A DNA stretch of 64,000 nucleotides from Fortiea contorta PCC 7126 (GTDB lineage: Bacteria > Cyanobacteriota > Cyanobacteriia > Cyanobacteriales > Nostocaceae). Below the pieces are notes generated by a model, which searched no databases, was not told the DNA's origin, and saw nothing but the letters and a program-made list of their open reading frames with translations. The stretch spans positions 4,243,895 to 4,307,894 of the forward strand of contig NZ_KB235930.1 of NCBI RefSeq assembly GCF_000332295.1. The letters are read 5' to 3'. A program made the translations under genes and the position numbers. Shown in pieces: positions 26,231-36,355 of the stretch (position 1 is its first letter; each line of letters begins with the position of its first letter).

Positions 26231-27619
26231 TTATATTTGAGGAAGTTGGAGTACAGTCAGCGGATTACCATAATACACATACATAAAAGTAATCAGGAAA
26301 ATAAACTCGCTCTCAGGGTCAGTCGGTTTATAGTTTTTAACAGCGTCTTCTCTCATTTTTTTGAGTATTTCGGCTGCTGGTAGTTTTGGGTATTCTCGGC
26401 ATTTTTCAAAGAAATTTTCCGTAAATTTTGCTGCATATTCGTCCAGTACTGCCCCTAAAGTACCGATTACTCCGCTTGCTCCTTTTTCTAAGAAAAAAGT
26501 TGCAAAACCAGTCAAAAAATACTCTGGGCTATCTTGCCACTCATCTTTTCCCAGACGACCAGAGTGGCAAGCATTCATAAAAATGATACTGGGTTTTTTA
26601 AAGCTGCTAAACTTATATCTATAAATCAGGTTTAAAGATATTTCGTAGGCTTCTTCTTGGTCATCTCTTGCGACTAATTTCATCTCATAAATATTATCTT
26701 CATAATATCCATGACAGGAAATGAAAGCAAGACAAATCTCAGCACTAGCATCATTTAATACTTCGATAAAATCATTAATATTTTGACACTCTTTGTAAGA
26801 ATTACCATATTTTTTGATAACTGATTCTTCTAAGTTAGCAGTTCTAAATTCTTTATTGATACAGCCAACAATTTGACCAGAACAGCTTTCATGTTTGAAA
26901 ATTGGTCTTTTAACTGGTAATAAGTTACCTTCATTTGTGTATTCTTCGTTAACCGCTTCTATATCTTTATCTTCTGTATATTTACTACTAATATCTTGCC
27001 AGCGCACAGTGACAAATGATGCACCTAAATATTGATTATTTGGTAATTCTAGAATTTCCCAAGGAATCTCAAAGCTTGTGCGATCGTTGATAACTATATA
27101 TGATAACTTCTCTTGATTTAAATGGAGTTTTTTCTCTAATATTTGCAGCCACTCATGAATTTTTTTGGCGGCTTGTCTTCTGTGAGAAAAAATTTTGACA
27201 TCTGCTGATACTTGCCGATGTAATTCTAATATTTCTGCATTAATATCTTTGTCAGTATAGTGAATATATTCATCTTTTAATCTACTAAAAAATTTTCTGG
27301 GAGGTTTTAACTCTTTTATCTCTTGAAAACCTTCTTTAGGTAGCAAAGCATTATAGAATCTAATTCGATATTTATTATCTTCCTCAATCACATATAAATG
27401 CACTACTGTTGGATCATCCTTATTAGTTAGTTGAGCAGTAAAAGTAATATCATCTTTGGTTTTATTACTATTGGTTGTTTCTATTTTGCTGATATCTTCT
27501 AACTCTTGGAGCTTTTTTTTTCGCAACATTTCTTCTGGGGAATTTCCTCCAGGTAATGACCTACTTCCAGGTGAAATAGGCGGCAGATTTTTCACTGTTC
27601 CACCTCCGATGTATCCCAC
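26231..27619 (-). CDS. CHAT-domain caspase-like protease
   Basis: The 462-residue protein begins at GTG 27619, overlapping the vWA gene by 28 bases, which implies coupled translation. The C-terminal half is a CHAT peptidase: the catalytic His is H303 in FISCHGYYED and the Cys is C351 in FMNACHSGRLG. The N-terminal 150 residues are charged with no clear domain. There is no signal peptide, so it should act in the cytoplasm. In conflict systems such proteases are effectors released by an NTPase sensor; here the neighbours are a ChlI/MoxR ATPase, a vWA protein and a double NTPase. Confidence 0.85.
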   Translation of the reverse strand: MGYIGGGTVKNLPPISPGSRSLPGGNSPEEMLRKKKLQELEDISKIETTNSNKTKDDITFTAQLTNKDDPTVVHLYVIEEDNKYRIRFYNALLPKEGFQEIKELKPPRKFFSRLKDEYIHYTDKDINAEILELHRQVSADVKIFSHRRQAAKKIHEWLQILEKKLHLNQEKLSYIVINDRTSFEIPWEILELPNNQYLGASFVTVRWQDISSKYTEDKDIEAVNEEYTNEGNLLPVKRPIFKHESCSGQIVGCINKEFRTANLEESVIKKYGNSYKECQNINDFIEVLNDASAEICLAFISCHGYYEDNIYEMKLVARDDQEEAYEISLNLIYRYKFSSFKKPSIIFMNACHSGRLGKDEWQDSPEYFLTGFATFFLEKGASGVIGTLGAVLDEYAAKFTENFFEKCREYPKLPAAEILKKMREDAVKNYKPTDPESEFIFLITFMYVYYGNPLTVLQLPQI

Positions 27620-28244
27620 AATGGAATATCAACGATTTTCGCGCCCAAAGCTTCTGCTAGTTCTAAAGGCAAATCAGGGTAAGCTTTAGACTGAGGATTA
27701 AGTAAAACAGCTTGGATATCATGAAAGTTAGCAAAATTAGCGATGTTCTTAGCAATATTTAAAGCGTCTTCAATACCTTCTCGCTTCACTTTTTGTGGTG
27801 GACGCTTTGTCTGACTAGCTGTTAAAGTTACATTCCCGCGTCCATCACTAATTACCAGCAGTAATACTTGTTGTACTGTGCTGCGTCCGTGTTCTAAGCT
27901 ATGGCGTAAAGTCTGCAAAGCTAAATATAAACCATGCGCTAGCGGTGTCGCCTTACCCTTTCCGGCTTTAATACCTTCATCAATTCGAGGAGTAAGGATA
28001 CTTTGCGCCATAACTTTTTCTGCTTGTAACTGGTGACGCGCATTTTTTGCTCCCACTTGTATCAAGCAAATACTTGCTCGTTCCACGTATGCCCAACTAA
28101 GATAAAGTAGTAAAATTTCTTGCCAGTTGCAATTTTCTAAACAAGTGTGGTCAAGTACCAACATCAGCATTTGTTCTGCAACGGGGGCGCGGCGATAGCG
28201 ATATAAGTCTGTGGGTAATAATATGAGATGCTGCTGATTATTAC

Positions 28245-29514
28245 CTGAAGGGGAGACGAAATAAGCTACAATATAGATTCAATAAGCTTCATGGCTCTTA
28301 AACCTTGTTGATAATGCTTCCACTTATTACGATTAATTCTCATTAATTGTGTGACTAAATCAATACAGCTATCCTTGAAATGTACCCATGTTTGACCATA
28401 TAAGCCGATATAAAAACTACTGTGTCTCCGTTGAGAACGACTCCTTTCTTTAATCCGAGCTATATATTTTTGGATTCCTTTGCGTTTAATAAGTTGACCA
28501 TTAATTGTTGCAGAGGTGTAAGCGATCGCTATCAACAAAACTAGAGAAATAAAACGTTCACCTTGAACATTAGTGTTTTCTAAGTTATAGCCACCTGTTT
28601 TGAAATCTCTAAACATTTCTTCAATATCAAATCGCTTTTTGTAAGCAGCAATTGCTGACTCTAGGGTGTCAAAATTTGTTAAAATAAACCATGCTTCTTT
28701 GGGTGCTACTCCGTTAATTTTACGTTGCCACTTACCAGCCACATTAAAACTGATAAAACCCTGAGTCTTTGTTACCTTAACTCCCTTGATAAAAAAAGAT
28801 ACTCCAGGAGTTAATCCTAAACTGCTTAACTCCATAAACATATCTTGTTTAATTTCTACAAATTCATCTTTTTCAATCGCAAACAAAAATATACATCCTT
28901 GCTCTGAAGGTACTTTGCTAGTTTTACCGAGCAAAATTCTCTATCCCCCAACACACAGATTTTATAATCTTTCAATATTGCTATAACTGGCGATAATATT
29001 TTCTGCTGTTCCGTGAGATTACTACTACCTAATTTGGGCAGCAAACTAAAATATATTGGTATGGCTCTTTTATCCCAAATCACGCTGACCATTAATAAGT
29101 TTATCCGACTCCAATTAGTCCTATCAATTGCTATATAAATAATTTTTTCATTCTGGAAGTAGTTTGCTATTAGTTCTTGAATAATTGGCAACCAAACTTT
29201 TTCAATTGTGAGATTTGGTAATGATAAAAATCTTTGTATTCTTTTTCTTCTGCTTTCAAATTTAATTCCCAAAGGTAGCGCATTCGCTAATTTTTCTAAA
29301 GTTACTTCTTTGATTGACTGCAACAGATGTATCAAAATTTTTAGCAACAGATATTCTGCTAAACTCAATTGACTTTTTAAGTGCTTTTGGTACAATATAG
29401 CTAACATTATCATTAAGTAGGTCTTATTGACAAAACTAGACCTACCTTTTTCTATCACAAAACGCTACCCATCTTATACACCAAGCTTTTTAGGCTGTTT
29501 CGTCTCCCCTCCAG
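28245..29514 (-). mobile_element. IS4-family element, copy 4, with target duplication
   Basis: The element is 1,270 bp, flanked by a perfect 9-bp repeat GATTATTAC at 28236-28244 and 29515-29523. It splits the vWA gene. One base is missing compared with intact copies. Confidence 0.96.
28266..29458 (-). pseudogene. IS4-family transposase, frameshifted
   Basis: The frame from GTG 29458 breaks near 28866, where CATTCTTTTT of the intact copies reads CATCTTTTT. The C-terminal frame then continues to 28266. The lost base lies at a short T run, as in the other broken copies. Confidence 0.9.
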
Positions 29515-30787
29515 GATTATTACCTGTTGATTGTTTACGAATTTTTTGATATTTTGCTGCTTCTAGCAATGTTCGCACAAAGGCTATATCTTGAAGATTA
29601 ACTGCTTTTTCTATACCAACAATTTGACCACGAGCCACTGTTTTTGAACGAAAGCGACGCATGGGTAATTGCAGAGAAAAAGAGCTTTGTTTATCCTGTT
29701 CTTCATCTTCTGGATAAGGATTATTTGAGGCGATCGCAGGTAATATTGTAGAGGGAAAATCTTCTATTTTATTTGACGAAAAAAATTCTTCATGTTTTGT
29801 TATAGGTTCTGGCTCTGGGGGGAGAGGTAGTGGTGTAATTGGAAGTTTTTTATCTGGGGGATATTTTTCATCTGGTAAATTAATATTAGGAAGAGGATTA
29901 GGTAATTCTTGTGGTTTAGCAAGTGGTTTCAAACCCATCATTTGGGCAGCATGGTCAACATGTTCTGCTGTCATTTCTAAGCTTCTTTCTAATCGTGCAT
30001 AAGCTAGAGAAAGTCGTGCTAGGGCAATTTCCCGACGATGATAAATATCTAATCTGTCGGTGGTGTATTCAATGACTCTACTTAAAGCTGGGGAAGTAAT
30101 TTGAGGAAGTAGTTCGAGCGCTTGATTTAAGCTTTCAATTATTTCATTTGGTAGTGTTTCTTGCGGATTTTTATTATCTGTATTTTGCTCATCAAGTAAC
30201 TTGAGAATTTCCGCTACTCTGTCTGTATTTTTTTTGGTAATATTTAATCTGAGCCGCAAAGCAAAGCGATCTAGTAAATGAGGTGATACAGTTTTCACTT
30301 GTTCATAAGCACACCCAGCTATCCAAAACAGTTGGGGTTGCCATTGTGCTTGCTGTCCATGACGTTCTAGGTGTGCAACATCTGCGCCCATCAGCGTCAC
30401 CCCACCTCGTTGTGCTGCTAGGTTAAGTTTTGTTAAATCGGGAATTACTACTACCTGCTGTGGAGAATGATTTTGCCCCGCTGTCAATAATCCTGGTTTC
30501 CATAACAACGGCTGTTGCTCTATTTCAACGCTTAAACCTAAATTTCCCCACAGCAGATCCTCATCTTCATAGGTTCCTAAAGTGACTAACTCAACTTTAT
30601 AGCCATTTATCACCTCTAGCATTTGGGCTATAATTAGGGCTGCTAACTGCAAGGTTTCGGGTGTTGTATCATACAATAAAATACTACGCAAACCAGGAGC
30701 GATCGCAGCACAAGCAAGAGGCTGCATAAATGAATTTCTTAAACTATCTTGGCTGGGTATATCTGACATTCCCCATTCTCAATTTTC

Positions 30788-31566
30788 TTAAATAACTGCT
30801 TCTAAACGGCGATGTTGGAGTACTAACTCTGCCACTGCTGTTACATCTTCAGATGTTACTATCACCTCTTGATCATCATCTGTACTTTTACGCACTGCAT
30901 AGGCACGAGATGCCAAAGCAATAATATAATCAGCCCGATTTCCTTGGGCTTTGGAATCTGTTGCTAACTGAATACATTCACTAACAATTTCTAATGGTAT
31001 TTTAACCTGATACAACTTATCTTTAGCTTTTACTAATTTGTCCTTGAATTTTTCATCTTTTTGTAAGTATTCTTGAATATAAGATGATGGATTTTCCTCT
31101 GTGTGAATAGAAACTGCTTCATCAAACTTCAACACATTTTCCAAAATTGATGTCCGCAGATTGATGTCAATTTCTGATTTGACACTCACCCTCAAACCAA
31201 AGCGATCTAATAACTGTGGTCGTAGTTCCCCTTCTTCTGGGTTCATTGTGCCAACTAAAGTAAAAGAAACTTGCTCTTGCCGACTTTTACCTTCTCGTTG
31301 TACAACTAGCACGCCAGTGGAAGTCACATCAAGAATAATATTAACTATATGGTCATCTAACAAGTTGATTTCATCAATATAGAGTAAGCCTTTATCGGCT
31401 TCTTCTAATAATCCTGGTTGTTCTACAGGCTTACTTTTCATCAATTCATCAATCCGCCAACCCCCCACAACTCGGTCTTCTGTAGCGTTAATTGGTAGAG
31501 TTACAGGAAGGCGATTGTACATCATTTGAGTAAATGCCCGCACTGCTGTAGATTTAGCTGTACCCC
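30788..31566 (-). pseudogene. ChlI/MoxR-type AAA ATPase, N-terminus removed at the P-loop
   Basis: The preserved part begins inside the Walker A motif (GTAKSTAVRAF). It continues through the ChlI-type Walker B GLLYIDEINLLDDHIV, sensor 1 GTMNPEEGELRP and the arginine-bearing LLDRFGLRV. About 259 codons remain to the stop at 30788. IS copy 5 replaces everything upstream. The gene starts an operon with the vWA, CHAT and NTPase genes (18-bp gap to the vWA gene). ChlI-type ATPases work as hexamers with a vWA partner to remodel a client protein. Confidence 0.82.
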
Positions 31567-31629
31567 CTGGAGGGGAGACGAAACAGCCTAAAAAGCTTGG
31601 TGTATAAGATGGGTAGCGTTTTGTGATAG

Positions 31630-32989
31630 CGGGACTTAAACAAAAATTAAGCCCAAATAAAGCCGAAACTGGCTTTATGAGAGGCAAATACGTCACGATT
31701 AATGGTTAGCCATTCAAAAAAACGGAAAGAAATCGCTGTTCTAAACGCTTCTAAAGCATCAGTAAAAGTGTTCAAAGGTTTAGTTGCCCACCTACGTCTC
31801 AAACCCCCAGTCAGCTGATGCCAAAGAATAAAAGTATAGGCACAAAAAACCAGGATAAAATGTCGTATGAGACTAGTTTTATCTCGGACTTGATATTCTT
31901 TTAATCCGAGAAAGCCTTTGGCTTCTCGATAGAAAACTTCCACCCAATTTCGTTGAGAATAGGTGTTGACTATCCATTCTGGAGTGACAACAGATGTAGA
32001 AACATTAGTGATAAAATAGTCGATATCAGTGGCATTTGAGAAAGTATCAGCATTCATCACGATAGCTATACTTCGCTGTCCCTCTAGACGTGATATCTCT
32101 ACAAGTCTTGTTGCTACCCACACTGTTCGGGATTTATCTAATTTGAGTTTAATTTCGCTAAAAGCTTCTTGGGGCAACGTCTGTGCTAATTCATCTAGCC
32201 TGATTGTTTGTTGATAATTTCCTTGGTTACTAATTGTGACTTTCCGATTTTTGGCTACTCCTCCTAAATACTTTAAGTTTCGCTTTTCTAGTTCTAATAG
32301 GAATGATGTATTGTTACCATATCCCGCATCTACAATTACTATTCCTGGTTGATATCCTCGCTCTCTTGTTTGGTCTATTAACTTAATTGCTATCTCGGTT
32401 TTCTTCTCAAATAATGGGTCTTGTTTCCCCTGTGGTAATGAATCAGCGTGCTGATATAACTCTATATCTAATGGTAGGCTTTTTCTGCCATCATATAAAT
32501 GACTTGTTACCACTACTATTCCATTATCAGTCTTACCGATTTCTCCAATATATTGTCTTCCAACTCCTTCAGTCAAGTTACCACTTTTCCTATGCCCTGA
32601 ATCATCAATTATCAAGCTAAATCCCCGATTAATTCTAGTCTGACTACACTTGTTCATTACCTCCAAGCGTCTTTCATTCAGCTTTTTAGCCGACCAAGGT
32701 GCATCTGTTAAAAAGTGGTGTAATCTATGGTAATTCACCCCTATGGCGTTTCCTGCCATCTGTAACAGGTTTTTTCTCTCACTTTCCCCCAATAATCCCC
32801 CTAAATAATGTCTGAACTCCCTTTTTTGCGCTTGATGATTAAATACATCATCAAACCTTTGACACCATTTTTCAAAGCATGGGGGCATGGCTGTGGGAGT
32901 TGTCTCTTTCATCAGGCTTATTTTAACGTGAAACCTATGCTATATCTGCATTATAACCTCTTTTGCTCTCTTTTTTTGCTTAAGTCCCG
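31630..32989 (-). mobile_element. IS701-family element, copy 2, nested in an IS4 copy
   Basis: The 1,360-bp element is flanked by the duplication ATAG (31626-31629 and 32990-32993). It inserted exactly at the start codon region of the IS4 transposase and so is younger than that IS copy. Confidence 0.95.
31647..32912 (-). CDS. IS701-family transposase, second copy
   Basis: The 421-residue protein is identical to that at 18671-19936; one synonymous CAA/CAG difference is visible near 32640. All catalytic acids are kept. Confidence 0.93.
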   Translation of the reverse strand: MKETTPTAMPPCFEKWCQRFDDVFNHQAQKREFRHYLGGLLGESERKNLLQMAGNAIGVNYHRLHHFLTDAPWSAKKLNERRLEVMNKCSQTRINRGFSLIIDDSGHRKSGNLTEGVGRQYIGEIGKTDNGIVVVTSHLYDGRKSLPLDIELYQHADSLPQGKQDPLFEKKTEIAIKLIDQTRERGYQPGIVIVDAGYGNNTSFLLELEKRNLKYLGGVAKNRKVTISNQGNYQQTIRLDELAQTLPQEAFSEIKLKLDKSRTVWVATRLVEISRLEGQRSIAIVMNADTFSNATDIDYFITNVSTSVVTPEWIVNTYSQRNWVEVFYREAKGFLGLKEYQVRDKTSLIRHFILVFCAYTFILWHQLTGGLRRRWATKPLNTFTDALEAFRTAISFRFFEWLTINRDVFASHKASFGFIWA

Positions 32990-33031
32990 ATAGAAAAAGG
33001 TAGGTCTAGTTTTGTCAATAAGACCTACTTA

Positions 33032-34180
33032 ATGATAATGTTAGCTATATTGTACCAAAAGCACTTAAAAAGTCAATTGAGTTTAGCAGAATATCTGTTG
33101 CTAAAAATTTTGATACATCTGTTGCAGTCAATCAAAGAAGTAACTTTAGAAAAATTAGCGAATGCGCTACCTTTGGGAATTAAATTTGAAAGCAGAAGAA
33201 AAAGAATACAAAGATTTTTATCATTACCAAATCTCACAATTGAAAAAGTTTGGTTGCCAATTATTCAAGAACTAATAGCAAACTACTTCCAGAATGAAAA
33301 AATTATTTATATAGCAATTGATAGGACTAATTGGAGTCGGATAAACTTATTAATGGTCAGCGTGATTTGGGATAAAAGAGCCATACCAATATATTTTAGT
33401 TTGCTGCCCAAATTAGGTAGTAGTAATCTCACGGAACAGCAGAAAATATTATCGCCAGTTATAGCAATATTGAAAGATTATAAAATCTGTGTGTTGGGGG
33501 ATAGAGAATTTTGCTCGGTAAAACTAGCAAAGTACCTTCAGAGCAAGGATGTATATTTTTGTTTGCGATTGAAAAAGAATGAATTTGTAGAAATTAAACA
33601 AGATATGTTTATGGAGTTAAGCAGTTTAGGATTAACTCCTGGAGTATCTTTTTTTATCAAGGGAGTTAAGGTAACAAAGACTCAGGGTTTTATCAGTTTT
33701 AATGTGGCTGGTAAGTGGCAACGTAAAATTAACGGAGTAGCACCCAAAGAAGCATGGTTTATTTTAACAAATTTTGACACCCTAGAGTCAGCAATTGCTG
33801 CTTACAAAAAGCGATTTGATATTGAAGAAATGTTTAGAGATTTCAAAACAGGTGGCTATAACTTAGAAAACACTAATGTTCAAGGTGAACGTTTTATTTC
33901 TCTAGTTTTGTTGATAGCGATCGCTTACACCTCTGCAACAATTAATGGTCAACTTATTAAACGCAAAGGAATCCAAAAATATATAGCTCGGATTAAAGAA
34001 AGGAGTCGTTCTCAACGGAGACACAGTAGTTTTTATATCGGCTTATATGGTCAAACATGGGTACATTTCAAGGATAGCTGTATTGATTTAGTCACACAAT
34101 TAATGAGAATTAATCGTAATAAGTGGAAGCATTATCAACAAGGTTTAAGAGCCATGAAGCTTATTGAATCTATATTGTAG
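33032..34180 (+). pseudogene. IS4-family transposase separated from its start
   Basis: The reading frame is complete from the internal ATG at 33032 (382 residues) and lacks only the first 15 residues. Its own GTG start and upstream end are separated by the nested IS701 element. It may be silent unless transcribed from within the inserted element. Confidence 0.85.
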
Positions 34181-34201
34181 CTTATTTCGTCTCCCCTTCA
34201 G

Positions 34202-34652
34202 ATTGAAATATTTATCAAATCACCCCACTAAAAAAATAGAAGAGTTGTTATGGGAAGCAGCACGGATGAGTTTCATGCCAATGGCATATGTTCATGCAGG
34301 AGTGGCTGATGAGAAGTTACTGAGAAAGGTAGCACTGTCATCATTTTCTGATTTTGTGCGCCAGTGGGATTGTATTCAGATGGAGTTAGATTTTGAATTG
34401 GCATTACCGATATCGCCGATGTCAACAGAGAGTTTGGGTAAACAGAAAAGTGCATCGACGACTGTAGTTCAGCAGGAAGTAGTGGAGAGAGTAAACGCAA
34501 AAAAAGCTGATGGTGATAATCAAGTTACTGTAGCTGTAATTGAGGAGTCTGACGAAGATGATGATTTTTGGGATGATGAGCGAGATGTAAAGATGGAATT
34601 ATCTGATGAACAAAAAGCAGCTAGAGAAGAGATGGATGCTTTGTTTGGGTGA
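34202..34652 (+). pseudogene. C-terminal fragment of an unrecognised gene
   Basis: An open frame enters directly from IS copy 5 (LKYLSNHPTKKIEELLWEA) and ends at 34652. The last 60 residues are strongly acidic (IEESDEDDDFWDDERD) and end with DEQKAAREEMDALFG. Acidic tails of this type are common in proteins that bind basic partners, but no family is recognised. The 5' portion is missing. Confidence 0.55.
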
Positions 34653-34746
34653 AGAATCATAAGTTGCACAAAATTCAATTTATTTGTGGAGATTGGGAAC
34701 TCTTAACAGCGACAGGAAAACAATATGTGTAATTAATTTTGTTTAG

Positions 34747-34927
34747 CGGGACTTAAACATTTTTGAGACAGAAACAAGGCTCAAGCTTATACAAGGCAAG
34801 GAAAATACATCAAGTGCTAAAAAATGCGCCAAACCTAGATATATCAAGAAACTAGGTCAATTGATGTCAAAGTCTTTCTATATATACATTTGATGGCTTT
34901 TTGAGGCTAATTTTTGTCTAAGTCCCA
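34747..34927. mobile_element. 181-bp MITE related to the IS701-family element
   Basis: The ends CGGGACTTAAACATTTTTGA and TTTTTGTCTAAGTCCCA match those of the 1,360-bp IS701-family element for about 13 bases. The segment is flanked by TTAG at 34743-34746 and 34928-34931, the same duplication type. It has no coding capacity. It is probably moved by the IS701 transposase encoded at 18671 and 31647. Confidence 0.8.
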
Positions 34928-35133
34928 TTAGGTGCTTAATATCAAATCTAGTGGTATCGGAATAATTAAATAACCGCAGAGGCGCAGAGTTAGCAGAGTC
35001 AGAAAAATGAGGAATAATTCCGTTACCAACGCATTTGATATAACTACTCATTTAGCTTGCGGACGAATAATAAGCTGATTTCTAATGAGTGAATTTTGAA
35101 TTGATATCAGTTTTTTTAACAAGGAGTAATTCA

Positions 35134-36355
35134 ATGATTAAGCCTGCAATTGTTGCAGTGCCAGATTTGTTGCTGGCTATAGATTTGGGTGGTTCTCAGA
35201 CCAAAGCGATCGCTAGTGTACCTGATAAGAACGGCTCCCCTACATTGGTGTGTATGGAGCCTGAGATAGCCGATGTGTCAGATGCATCCATACAAAACTA
35301 CGAGAAAACCAAATCTGGTGAAGTAGATCCAGAGAATACTTGCTGGGTAGGTATTGGTGATGAATACTACGCTGTAGGTTTTTTGGCAAGGCAAAAATAC
35401 GGTGGTAACTCGCTACTGAAGCAGCTTAAAGAGGAAAGCGCAGTTCCAAAGATTTGTGGGGTTTTGTGGGTATTGTGTCAGAAACTGAAGCTTAACGGTA
35501 AATTAACTGTGGCGCTGACTGTGTTGCTACCCCCATCGGAGTATCAGGATAGAGAGCGTCTGGAAGTAAAGTTAAAACAGGCACTAAGAAGATTTAACAC
35601 ATCTACTGGAGAAATACGAGTCAAGTTAGTAGATTTTAACGCCAAGCCAGAAGGAGGCGGTATTTATCTTTACCACCGTTGCATCTTGGGTGCTGACATC
35701 AAGAATCGCAATGTGGCGGTAGTGATGTTGGGACATCGCAATGCTTCCGTGTTGGTATCAGCTAGGGGTGCAGTTGCTCCTGGGGTGTCGAGTACCTTTG
35801 GGATGTCGTGGATGTTGGATGATTTTGTCAGACGGTGTAGTGGTCTAGTGAAAGAAGACCCGCGTCTGATGGTGGCAATAGTAACAGCAGGATCTGAGTG
35901 CAACCCAGAAGCTTTAACTAAGTTGTCGCGGCGCAATAGCTCAGTTGAGCGGGAAGGAGAAGCGCAGGAGATGTCAGCAGCCCTAAAGCTCAGTCGAGAT
36001 GAGTATTTCCGAGCATTAGTGCGGTGGTTGTCTCAGGAGCTACCCCGTGATATTGACGAGATTATTTTATGCGGTGGTACTGCTGAATACCTCAAACCTG
36101 AACTGGAAGCCCATTATAGTAATGTAAAGGTGATTTGGAATGGTGATGTAGAGATTCCCTCAGGATTGGATACAACGGGAATGGGAATACGGATTGCGGA
36201 TGTGTGGGCGTTGTATGAGGTATTTTTTGGAGTGGGCAATTTAATAAAAAAAGATAGTGGTTTAACTGAAGAAGGCAACGCTTCCTCTTCTGCCACACCC
36301 GCTATGGTATCCTCTGCATCAGAGAGCAACTTTGTGCGCTCGACAGCACCGAAGC
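35134..36355 (+). CDS. ParM/StbA-type actin-like plasmid segregation protein, C-terminus replaced by IS sequence
   Basis: The protein starts at ATG 35134 after AAGGAG. The actin-fold phosphate-1 loop is LAIDLGGSQTKA near residue 14. A phosphate-2 region lies in NVAVVMLGHRNASVL, and the adenosine motif is IILCGGTAEYL near 310. About 407 native residues remain before IS copy 6, which supplies a short tail and a stop. Since the conserved ATPase core is complete and the lost part is a low-complexity tail, it may still work. Actin-like proteins form filaments that push plasmid copies apart, normally with an adapter gene, which is not seen. Confidence 0.75.

Larger units (their letters stand above)
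27592..30769 (-). pseudogene. ChlD-like vWA-domain protein, interrupted by IS copy 4
   Basis: Removing IS copy 4 with one GATTATTAC restores a 632-codon frame (join: KQSTGNNQQHLILLP). The N-terminal half has a ChlI/ChlD-related ATPase-like fold (RSILLYDTTPETLQLAA, DVAHLERHGQQAQW) without a clear P-loop. A proline- and acid-rich linker follows (PLPPEPEPITKHEEF). The C-terminal vWA domain has a modified metal site, LVLDHTCLE, and VISDGRGN. This matches the architecture of magnesium-chelatase subunit D, but the operon context suggests a MoxR-vWA partner rather than chlorophyll synthesis. Confidence 0.8.
31567..34201 (+). mobile_element. IS4-family element, copy 5, carrying a nested IS701 element
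   Basis: After removal of 31630-32989 and one ATAG, the element is exactly 1,271 bp. The outer flanks differ (CTGTACCCC on the left, ATTGAAATA on the right), so no target duplication remains. The left side cuts the MoxR-type gene in its P-loop and the right side abuts a headless gene. Confidence 0.94.

Noticed and set aside
28245-29514. programmed frameshift in the IS4 transposase
   Set aside because: Intact copies have one continuous frame, and the indels differ in place and size among the broken copies.
27592-31566. magnesium chelatase (chlorophyll synthesis) genes
   Set aside because: The vWA metal site is altered, the ChlD-like N-terminus lacks a clear P-loop, and the operon continues into a CHAT protease and NTPase.
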